5,382 nucleotides of DNA from Nitrososphaerota archaeon (GTDB lineage Archaea; Iainarchaeota; Iainarchaeia; Iainarchaeales; VGJJ01), in the NCBI GenBank assembly GCA_020053155.1, contig JAGVNS010000076.1, forward strand, positions 1 through 5,382, written 5' to 3'. A model generated the notes under the pieces. That model made no database searches. It worked only from the letters and a program-made list of their open reading frames with translations, and was not told the DNA's origin. Numbering within the stretch: position 1 is the stretch's first letter; every line of letters starts with the position of its first letter. A program made the translations under genes and the position numbers. Of this stretch, positions 1 through 4,925 are shown piece by piece.

Positions 1-501
1 AATGACCATTTTCTGTTGTCCCTCATTTCCATAAAACCAGTGCAGGATAACACGCTCAACGTGAGCATCATGGAGCATGTCCAAGGCTTCCTGTTTGGCA
101 TGGCGGGTATGCACCTGAATCATCTGGTGATGCTCATTCGACCATTCGATGAATTGAGCAAAAACCTTTTTTTGCATGGTTTGGTGTTCCATTTTTTTCC
201 CATACAAAAAATCCAATCCCGTTTCACCCAGATAAGGGGCGTCTTTTACCAAGGGAGTATACTTTTCCAGAATGGAGGGAATCTTTTTCACGTTTACTTC
301 CATCACTTGCTCGGGATGCCACCCCAACCCGATGATGGCAGAGGGGTATTGTTTTCCCAGACGAACGTTCTTTTCCCAATTAGAAAGGTCCACGCTATTT
401 ACCAGCCACCAATCCACGTGAGCGTGAAGGGACTCCTCCGACGCACGGGAAAGCGACTCACTATCCAGGATATGCGTGTGAAAATCAACCCAGGGAAGCA
501 T
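1..501 (-). CDS. TatD-family metal-dependent hydrolase (N-terminal 167 aa, truncated by window edge)
   Basis: This is the N-terminal part of a TatD-like hydrolase of the amidohydrolase (TIM-barrel) superfamily, whose characterised members are metal-dependent nucleases. Reading the minus strand from ATG at 501 gives 167 uninterrupted codons to base 1. Visible family motifs are the HxH metal pair in FHTHILD (H8, H10), GLGWHPE around residues 58-64, the metal-bridging Glu in LGETGLDF (E93), a conserved metal His in QVHTRHA (H131) and VILHWFYGN (H154). The last catalytic Asp of the family should lie in the missing C-terminal part; family members are usually about 250-270 aa. The start is favoured because the HxH motif begins eight residues in, as is normal. 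No Shine-Dalgarno precedes it, but a TTTAAA box lies about 29 bp upstream, consistent with a nearly leaderless transcript. It diverges from the thioredoxin-like gene. The family call is firm; substrate (DNA, RNA or other) is unknown. An open plus-strand frame over the same DNA is a shadow. Confidence 0.93.
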   Translation of the reverse strand, partial: MLPWVDFHTHILDSESLSRASEESLHAHVDWWLVNSVDLSNWEKNVRLGKQYPSAIIGLGWHPEQVMEVNVKKIPSILEKYTPLVKDAPYLGETGLDFLYGKKMEHQTMQKKVFAQFIEWSNEHHQMIQVHTRHAKQEALDMLHDAHVERVILHWFYGNEGQQKMVI

Positions 502-525
502 GAATACTAGTGCGGAATAATGCCC

Positions 526-533
526 ATTTTAAA
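526..533. promoter_or_regulatory. Palindromic TATA-like box shared by divergent tatD and thioredoxin-like genes
   Basis: ATTTTAAA contains the self-complementary hexamer TTTAAA (528-533), so it reads as a TATA-like box on both strands. Its centre is about 29 bp upstream of the tatD ATG (501, minus) and about 26 bp upstream of the in-frame ATG at 556 (plus). Both distances match the usual archaeal TATA-to-start spacing for leaderless or very short-leader transcripts. No other good TATA candidate is visible in the short divergent gap. That it drives both genes is inference from position. Confidence 0.5.
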
Positions 534-555
534 GCCATTGATGGAAAAAAAGCAT

Positions 556-1680
556 ATGGAACGCCCTCCCCACTCGGCCCATTCTTTCCCCCCAAAATCC
601 ATGCCGGATACCTCCCGCGCACTCGCGATTGGGGCCATCCTCCTGGTGATGGTGGGAATAGTGGGAATACTGGCATACACTAAACTGAGCCAACCCCCTG
701 CGCGAGATGACCCCGTGTTTAAACCCGTGGAAATAAAATTGGTAGTGGATGCACAATGCAAATACTGCCCTCAAACGAATACCATTTTGGCAAAATTGGA
801 TGAGGGCGGGGTACAATACTCCCTCCAAACGATTGATATTGAATCGGAGAAAGGAAAAGCGTTGGTGGAAGAATTTGAAATCGAGTACGCCCCCACCGCA
901 TTGGTAAGCATAATAGGATTGGACCAAAATGCAACTATCCAAGCCGCACTCCAGGGGCAATTCATCAAAGAACCCCTCAAAACAAAAAAGGGATGGGTCA
1001 TCGTCCCTGAAAAGTTTTTGGACAAACAGCCAAAATTGTTGACGTTTGTCAAACCCCCTAGTAGCACGTGCGAAGTTCCGCCCGGAAAAATACTCATCAC
1101 CGCCCAACTCGATTATGGGGATTGCAAGCCCTGCATCGAGGCCCAGAAAATACTCAATTATATTACGCAAAAATATGACCCGGTGATGGTGGAATACGTT
1201 CCCATCATGTACCAACGAACCACCCTCAAAGCCATCAATGCCGCACTCACCACCAACAAAGGTGCCGTCTGCGCCGAAAAATTGGGATACTTGGACGATT
1301 ACACGGAATGCAACTACTTCAATGCCCAATTCCATGGAAACCTGGACATCAACTTCATGAAATCCTGCCTGGTCGAGGCGGGAGGAAGCAGTAAAGAAAC
1401 GAAGGACGAGTTCGTTTCCTGCATTCAGGATGAAAACTCGGGGGCCGAGCAAACCCTTATCCAAAACACCAAGACCATGCACCTATGGAACCCCATCAAA
1501 TTCACGCCATCATTCATCATCGACTGCAACTATTCTTTCGTGGGACAGAAGAGCATAGAATCATACCTCTGCAGTTTCCACCCCGAACTTGAGGGGTGCA
1601 CTACTACCCCGCCCATTCCAGATTCGAACGCCAGTATTACCCCCGACGGCAACACGGCCATTTCCCCCCTCCCCAAATGA
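556..1680 (+). CDS. Membrane-anchored tandem thioredoxin-fold / DsbA-like protein
   Basis: Likely extracytoplasmic thiol-disulfide oxidoreductase with two thioredoxin-like domains. Numbering from ATG 556 (374 aa): a short basic N-terminus, one hydrophobic segment at about 22-41 (signal anchor, N-terminus inside), domain 1 at about 58-165 with C68-K-Y-C71 and a probable cis-Pro in YAPTALV (P113), then domain 2 at about 176-340 with C190-K-P-C193 and probable cis-Pro in FTPSF (P318). Domain 2 carries an alpha-helical insert between the active site and the cis-Pro, as in DsbA folds. Twelve cysteines in total (two CxxC pairs plus eight others) suggest structural disulfides outside the cell. The last roughly 25 residues are a Pro/Ser/Thr-rich tail. 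N-x-S/T sequons occur at N125, N325 and N358. In-frame ATGs also exist at 520, 541 and 601. I prefer 556 because a TATA-like box (526-533) lies 26 bp upstream, so transcripts from it would not include 520 or 541; 601 would still keep the anchor. Partner and substrate are unknown. A long antisense frame here is a shadow. Confidence 0.85.
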   Translation: MERPPHSAHSFPPKSMPDTSRALAIGAILLVMVGIVGILAYTKLSQPPARDDPVFKPVEIKLVVDAQCKYCPQTNTILAKLDEGGVQYSLQTIDIESEKGKALVEEFEIEYAPTALVSIIGLDQNATIQAALQGQFIKEPLKTKKGWVIVPEKFLDKQPKLLTFVKPPSSTCEVPPGKILITAQLDYGDCKPCIEAQKILNYITQKYDPVMVEYVPIMYQRTTLKAINAALTTNKGAVCAEKLGYLDDYTECNYFNAQFHGNLDINFMKSCLVEAGGSSKETKDEFVSCIQDENSGAEQTLIQNTKTMHLWNPIKFTPSFIIDCNYSFVGQKSIESYLCSFHPELEGCTTTPPIPDSNASITPDGNTAISPLPK

Positions 1681-1717
1681 AAACAACGCGCTCCAAAGCA
1701 TGAAATGAATAGACCTC

Positions 1718-1723
1718 TTTAAA
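1718..1723 (+). promoter_or_regulatory. TATA-like box for the TGS GTPase gene
   Basis: TTTAAA within CTCTTTAAACG lies about 34 bp upstream of the ATG at 1755, predicting transcription from about 1746 and a leader of roughly 8 nt. It resembles the box between tatD and the thioredoxin-like gene. A run of alternating AT (1748-1754) directly abuts the ATG; as a TATA box it would place the transcript start inside the gene, so it is the weaker candidate. No Shine-Dalgarno is visible. Confidence 0.4.
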
Positions 1724-1754
1724 CGCAGGCCATTATTACTTTTACCATATATAT

Positions 1755-2891
1755 ATGACGACAAACGTTTCCATCGAATACGCCAACGCCCAAGCCAAAT
1801 ACGAAAACGCCAAAACGACTGCCGAAAAATTGGCCGCATTAGAAGAAATGAAGAGCTACTGCCCCACCCACAAAGGAGCGGAAAACCTGAAGAATGAAAT
1901 CACCAAAAAAATAGTAAAATTAAAACTGGAAATGGAAAAAGAAAAAACTCAATCCTCCAAAAAGGGAGGGGGACCTACCATTTCCGTCAAAAAGGAGGGG
2001 GCCGGGCAACTTGTTCTCGTGGGAGTACCTAACTCGGGAAAAACGACATTCTTCAATGCCATGACGGGATTGAATGGACCGGTAGAAGACTACGAATTCA
2101 CCACGACTTTACCGGATGTGGGAATGATTGATTTCAAGGGAGCCAAAATACAGCTCGTGGATTTACCCCCCATCGTGGAAGGGAGTGCAGAAGGAAAGGT
2201 AAATGGAAAAGAAATACTTGCCGTGGTACGCAACGCCGATGCCATCGTGTTTGTGGTATCCGTTGAACGTGCGGCACGCGAATATTTGCTGCTGAAAAAG
2301 GAACTGGAAAAATCGGGAATCATCCTCAATCGAAAAAAGCCCAACATTAGCATTGTGGCGTCTTCCTTTCCTGGATTCTCGCTCACGGGAAAGGAATTCC
2401 TCAAAATCCCGCAAGAGGAATTGGTCAATTATTTGAAAGAAAGGGGAATGCAAAACGTCCAAGTGATTCTGCGCGAACCCACCACGCTTGAAACGGTAGC
2501 GGAAGCAATGGACGTTACTCTCACCTACAAAAAAACGCTGATTGTAGTGATGAAAAGTTCGAAAACAAGTGAACTCAAGCGCGAAAAGGAAATGATTGTG
2601 ATGACCTGGGAAAATACGCCCGAACAAAAAGCCCAAATGCTCGATTTGATGATTGAAATTATGGAGAAAACATACGTTTTCACCAAAAAACCCGGACAGG
2701 ATGCCGCCATGAGCATGGCACTCATTGTACCAAAAGGATCAACCGTCCTAGATGTTGCGGGATTGGTACACAAGGATATTGTACAGAACCTCAAATCCGC
2801 CAAAATCTGGGGAAGCGCAAAATTTGACGGGCAACGCGTGGCAAAGGACTACGTGGTACAGAACGGGGACATTGTTGAATTTAGCTGGTAA
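1755..2891 (+). CDS. DRG/RBG-like (OBG-family) GTPase with C-terminal TGS domain, atypical G4/G5
   Basis: A 378-aa protein resembling the DRG/RBG1 group of OBG-family GTPases, whose characterised members associate with ribosomes. Residues 1-70 are charged and helical, probably coiled coil. The G domain starts with the P-loop GVPNSGKT (90-97), then EFTTTLPDVG (114-123, switch I/G2) and VDLPPIVEGS (135-144, G3; the family usually has DxPG, here the Gly is Pro139). The stretch LNRKKPNISI (191-200) matches the family's lead into its helical insertion. Where NKxD (G4) should follow, after TLIVV, the protein reads MKSSK (266-270), and no SA-type G5 is seen at VMTWENTP (282-289). The C-terminal TGS domain (about 305-378) is well conserved, including FTKKPGQD, LIVPKGSTVLDVA, IWGSAKFDGQRV and the end GDIVEFSW. 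The start fits because the N-terminal helix begins right after it. It faces the downstream minus-strand gene; a T6 run at 2975-2980 is a possible terminator. Family call is strong; normal GTP specificity is doubtful. Confidence 0.92.
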   Translation: MTTNVSIEYANAQAKYENAKTTAEKLAALEEMKSYCPTHKGAENLKNEITKKIVKLKLEMEKEKTQSSKKGGGPTISVKKEGAGQLVLVGVPNSGKTTFFNAMTGLNGPVEDYEFTTTLPDVGMIDFKGAKIQLVDLPPIVEGSAEGKVNGKEILAVVRNADAIVFVVSVERAAREYLLLKKELEKSGIILNRKKPNISIVASSFPGFSLTGKEFLKIPQEELVNYLKERGMQNVQVILREPTTLETVAEAMDVTLTYKKTLIVVMKSSKTSELKREKEMIVMTWENTPEQKAQMLDLMIEIMEKTYVFTKKPGQDAAMSMALIVPKGSTVLDVAGLVHKDIVQNLKSAKIWGSAKFDGQRVAKDYVVQNGDIVEFSW

Positions 2892-2912
2892 AAGCCAAAT
2901 CAAACCATTTAC

Positions 2913-2925
2913 AAAAAAAATAAAA
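2913..2925 (-). terminator. Oligo-T terminator for the anchored helical protein gene
   Basis: On the minus strand this reads TTTTATTTTTTTT, beginning about 10 nt after the TAG stop of the gene ending at 2936. Archaeal transcription commonly ends at such T-runs without a hairpin. It lies in the 44-bp gap between two convergent genes. Confidence 0.6.
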
Positions 2926-2935
2926 GAAATGGAAA

Positions 2936-4213
2936 CTATTCTTCCGCATTCCTTGCCTTAATCATTTCCATGGCTTTTTTACCAATCAAAATGATGGCAA
3001 TCCCCCCTAAAATGTAGGCGAGGCCGGTAATTATTGCGTCCGAAACCTGTTGAGCGGGGTCCACGCTCTCTTCGATTCCCTGGGTTTTAATTTTTTTAAC
3101 CAATGCTTTTGACTTGTCAGCCAATTCTTTTGCGTTGGCATACTGCTTTTTCTGAAAAGCGGTTTGGGTGTTTTCCCACGCCCCCTCTAGATTTATCACA
3201 TCAACCTGATCGACCCACCGCGACTTGTTTTCTTCGGCCAAAATGATCTGGGCCCCTTGTAGGAGTGTATCAAAACCGGCCGTTTTTTTCAAATTCTCAT
3301 CCAGCAAATAGATGGTTTGGTACGCACTCACTCTCAGCGAGCGCGCATCGGCTTCCGCTCCCAACGCATTCGTTTTGGTAGGGAGTGAGGCCGCTTCCAC
3401 GGACACGCGTTGCTTGTTTTCCGCCGCCAAATCCGAATAGGGAGAAATGGCGCTCGTGAGAGTTTGATTCGGTCCCAATGGGGAAAGCAAACCCAACAAC
3501 TGCGATTTGGTTTGAGTGTCCAACGAATCATCGGATGCAATCTGGTTTTTCACCTTTGAAATCTCTTGGTCGTATTCCGCGGCCTCTTCTTTGACGGAAT
3601 CAATGTCAGTATATACGTCCGCATAGCGGGATGCAACCCCATTCACCAACCCCGTATCGATGGAAACGTTCAAAAATTGGGTTTCGTAATCGCTTAATTC
3701 CTTTATCCCATTCGCAATCTCGCGCAACTCGCTCGCCATGGTGTCCAATTTTCCTTTCAACACGCCGATGTCCGATTTCAGGGAGGGAGTTGTAACGGTT
3801 TCGGACACGATATCCACGTCAAACTCCTCGTTCTCCACGGCATTCGCCAATTCTTCCAATTTGCTAGTGGTAAGAAGGGAAACGAGCCAGCTTGTTTGGG
3901 TTTTCAGCGTGGAAAGACGTTGTACCAGCAGATTGGCCGAAAAAAGATTGGTCCGAAGAACGGATTTTTCCACCAGTTTTCCATCTTTATCGGCAATGAC
4001 AATGAGCGTGCGCAGGGTGTCATTTTGGATGACGGAAACCACCCAATATTTTTGGGAACCATTCATTTGGGGCAACGCCTTGAACACGGCAGCCTTCTCA
4101 TTGGGCTCCAGATAATTTCCCTGGGCCACGGCATTCTCCGCATCAATCGCTTGAAGGGCCGTGGAAAACGGGAACAATAAGAGTAGTCCCAAAACCACCA
4201 AAACAGGGCGCAT
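2936..4213 (-). CDS. Uncharacterised secreted, C-terminally membrane-anchored helical protein
   Basis: I do not recognise this 425-aa protein. It opens with a classical signal peptide: MRP, then a hydrophobic core at about 4-16, with likely cleavage near residues 19-22 (STALQA). Residues about 25-90 alternate helix and strand (KYWVVSVIQ, RTLIVIADKDGKLV) and might be a small PepSY- or cystatin-like domain; that is only an impression. Residues about 100-385 are mostly charged, Ala/Glu/Lys-rich helix with coiled-coil character, broken by a Pro/Gly segment near 244-260. A single hydrophobic helix at about 394-411 is followed by KK and a basic tail, giving a type I topology with most of the protein outside. 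N-x-S/T sequons at N51, N64, N182, N249 and N329 would suit archaeal surface glycosylation. There are no cysteines and no catalytic motif that I can see. An S-layer-associated, adhesion or envelope-spacer role is possible. The ATG at 4213 fits the signal peptide; a TATA-like element lies about 29 bp upstream, and an oligo-T run follows the TAG stop. Confidence 0.85.
   Translation of the reverse strand: MRPVLVVLGLLLLFPFSTALQAIDAENAVAQGNYLEPNEKAAVFKALPQMNGSQKYWVVSVIQNDTLRTLIVIADKDGKLVEKSVLRTNLFSANLLVQRLSTLKTQTSWLVSLLTTSKLEELANAVENEEFDVDIVSETVTTPSLKSDIGVLKGKLDTMASELREIANGIKELSDYETQFLNVSIDTGLVNGVASRYADVYTDIDSVKEEAAEYDQEISKVKNQIASDDSLDTQTKSQLLGLLSPLGPNQTLTSAISPYSDLAAENKQRVSVEAASLPTKTNALGAEADARSLRVSAYQTIYLLDENLKKTAGFDTLLQGAQIILAEENKSRWVDQVDVINLEGAWENTQTAFQKKQYANAKELADKSKALVKKIKTQGIEESVDPAQQVSDAIITGLAYILGGIAIILIGKKAMEMIKARNAEE
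2975..2980 (+). terminator. Possible T-run terminator for the GTPase transcript
   Basis: A T6 run on the plus strand, about 84 nt after the GTPase stop and inside the 3' end of the opposing gene. The gap itself has no plus-strand T-run, so the GTPase transcript may run into the convergent gene before ending here. Weak, since short T-runs are frequent. Confidence 0.2.
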
Positions 4214-4229
4214 ACGGACGTGTAGGACC

Positions 4230-4247
4230 GATTATAGGTTAATAATC
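4230..4247 (-). promoter_or_regulatory. Core promoter with inverted repeat upstream of the anchored helical protein
   Basis: The inverted repeat GATTAT-AGGTTA-ATAATC (6-bp perfect arms, 6-bp spacer) covers the likely promoter. On the minus strand, TTATTAA (4239-4245) is centred about 29 bp upstream of the ATG at 4213, and CTATAAT (4231-4237) is about 21 bp upstream. Either could be the TATA box. The dyad could be a regulator site or simply a by-product of two AT-rich boxes. TATAGGT recurs at 4262-4268. Confidence 0.4.
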
Positions 4248-4280
4248 CCTGCCCTTCATCCTATAGGTATCAAATGCCTC

Positions 4281-4300
4281 TTTATGGGGCGGTTTTGATA
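4281..4300 (+). promoter_or_regulatory. Possible tRNA-Trp promoter region
   Basis: Two weak TATA-like stretches precede the tRNA: TTTATG (4281-4286), about 36 bp before the mature 5' end, and TTTTGATA (4293-4300), about 24 bp before it. Neither is a strong match. The gap of 106 bp (4214-4319) must also hold the divergent promoter of the anchored protein gene. Confidence 0.25.
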
Positions 4301-4319
4301 GAACATTGACTAAAAGTTT

Positions 4320-4392
4320 GGGGTCATGGTGCAACCTGGTAACACAAGAGCCTCCAGAGCTTTAGATCAGGGTTCAAATCCCTGTGACCCCA
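4320..4392 (+). tRNA. tRNA-Trp (anticodon CCA), intronless
   Basis: A complete 73-nt cloverleaf can be folded by hand. The acceptor stem GGGGTCA (4320-4326) pairs perfectly with TGACCCC (4385-4391), with discriminator A at 4392. The D-arm is GTGC (4329-4332) with ACAC (4342-4345), three pairs plus a C-A mismatch, and its loop carries GG. The anticodon stem AGAGC (4347-4351) pairs with GCTTT (4359-4363), including one G-T pair. The 7-nt loop CTCCAGA has T33 and anticodon CCA (4354-4356), which reads the Trp codon UGG. The variable loop is AGAT. The T-arm CAGGG-TTCAAAT-CCCTG (4368-4384) is perfect. CCA is not encoded. A73 is the archaeal/eukaryotic identity base for Trp. Many archaeal tRNA-Trp genes carry an intron after the anticodon; this one does not. 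A reading frame entering from ATG at 4326 is artefactual. Confidence 0.96.
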
Positions 4393-4412
4393 TAGCCGTT
4401 TTCGTCCGGCTA
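4393..4412 (+). other. Stem-loop directly after tRNA-Trp
   Basis: TAGCCG (4393-4398) pairs perfectly with CGGCTA (4407-4412) around an 8-nt loop. It begins at the very first base after the discriminator A, so it would sit in the tRNA 3' trailer, where the 3' end is cut. It is not followed by a T-run, so it does not look like a terminator. Confidence 0.45.
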
Positions 4413-4429
4413 CACCGAGGGACTACATC

Positions 4430-4448
4430 GCAGGGTTTACAACCCTGC
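4430..4448 (+). other. T-arm-like stem-loop between tRNA-Trp and the acetyltransferase
   Basis: GCAGGG (4430-4435) pairs with CCCTGC (4443-4448) around the 7-nt loop TTTACAA. The five inner stem pairs (CAGGG/CCCTG) and the loop length equal those of the tRNA T-arm, but the loop lacks TTC and no acceptor or other arms surround it. It ends 21 bp before the ATG of the acetyltransferase. Its TTTACA could also be a poor TATA box for that gene. Confidence 0.4.
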
Positions 4449-4469
4449 AGTGGGCCTTTACACTACACT

Positions 4470-4913
4470 ATGACCATACAACCCGTTTCCGAATACGATG
4501 CACCCGAAATACTGGAATTAATCCAGAAATATTTCCCCTACCTGGAAATCAATTTCGATTTGTTCGTGAAACGGATTCACCACCCCCAGTTTTTCCTCCA
4601 AAAAAGCATGGAAAGGGATCGTTTGGCGGGTTTTTCAGAATGGCAAATAATCGACCTCAAAAATAAAATCGTTCGGCTGAATGGAATTGCAGTCAAACCC
4701 CCGTTCCAACGAAGAGGATATGCCACCGCACTGCTAAAAAAAGGAGAAGAATGGGTCGAAACCCAAAAAATGAAAAAAATCATTTTACTTGTAGCAGAAA
4801 CCAACATTGCGGCCAAAAAAATGTATCAAAAGAATGGGTATTCCTTTTCACGAATAAATTTGAAAAAAATTAATGGGGAAATAGCTGAAATTTGGGAGAA
4901 AAGGCTAAAGTAA
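4470..4913 (+). CDS. GNAT-family N-acetyltransferase
   Basis: A 147-aa acetyltransferase of the GCN5-related (GNAT) fold, expected to move an acetyl group from acetyl-CoA to an amine. The start of the fold (MTIQPVSEYDAPEILEL) follows directly from the ATG at 4470. The central strand VRLNGIAVKPPFQ (68-80) leads into the acetyl-CoA pyrophosphate loop QRRGYA (80-85, the Q/RxxGxG/A motif) and the helix after it. Strand KIILLVAE (103-110) is followed by the typical N112..A115..Y119..NGY124 element. Length is normal for a single GNAT domain. The open frame extends upstream through the tRNA, but that part is not coding. No Shine-Dalgarno and no good TATA box precede it, so it may be co-transcribed with tRNA-Trp or use the weak TTTACA at 4436. 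By eye its 3' half is more A-rich than the neighbours. Substrate cannot be told; protein N-termini, small amines or aminoacyl-type compounds are all possible. Confidence 0.88.
   Translation: MTIQPVSEYDAPEILELIQKYFPYLEINFDLFVKRIHHPQFFLQKSMERDRLAGFSEWQIIDLKNKIVRLNGIAVKPPFQRRGYATALLKKGEEWVETQKMKKIILLVAETNIAAKKMYQKNGYSFSRINLKKINGEIAEIWEKRLK
4863..4869 (-). terminator. Possible T-run terminator for proS inside the acetyltransferase gene
   Basis: On the minus strand this is a T7 run about 57 nt downstream of the ProRS stop. The 12-bp gap between the two convergent genes has no T-run of its own beyond TTCTTTT, so the proS transcript probably ends within the 3' end of the acetyltransferase gene. Weak evidence. 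Confidence 0.25.
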
Positions 4914-4925
4914 AACCGAAAAGAA

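Noticed and set aside
16..510. Plus-strand open frame of 164 codons
   Set aside because: It lies antisense to the tatD gene, whose product shows a full set of family motifs; the plus-strand translation has no recognisable motif.
529..1482. Long minus-strand open frame of 317 codons opposite the thioredoxin-like gene
   Set aside because: The plus strand encodes two CxxC/cis-Pro thioredoxin domains and a membrane anchor; the minus-strand product is Phe/Gly-rich with no motif and is a shadow of the codon pattern.
2163..2636. Minus-strand open frames opposite the GTPase gene
   Set aside because: They lie inside the conserved G-domain coding sequence and show no family features.
4393..4448. H/ACA or C/D guide RNA, or a second tRNA, in the gap after tRNA-Trp
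   Set aside because: Stem-loops are present, but no kink-turn, no C and D boxes, and no acceptor or anticodon arms could be found; an ACA after the first hairpin is not enough.
4368..4448. Integration (att) direct repeat of the tRNA 3' end
   Set aside because: Similarity between the T-arm and the downstream hairpin is limited to CAGGGTT and CCCTG; the acceptor 3' sequence is not repeated and no integrase is in view.
4326..4469. N-terminal extension of the acetyltransferase frame back into the tRNA
   Set aside because: This part is the tRNA-Trp and its trailer; the GNAT fold begins right at the ATG at 4470.
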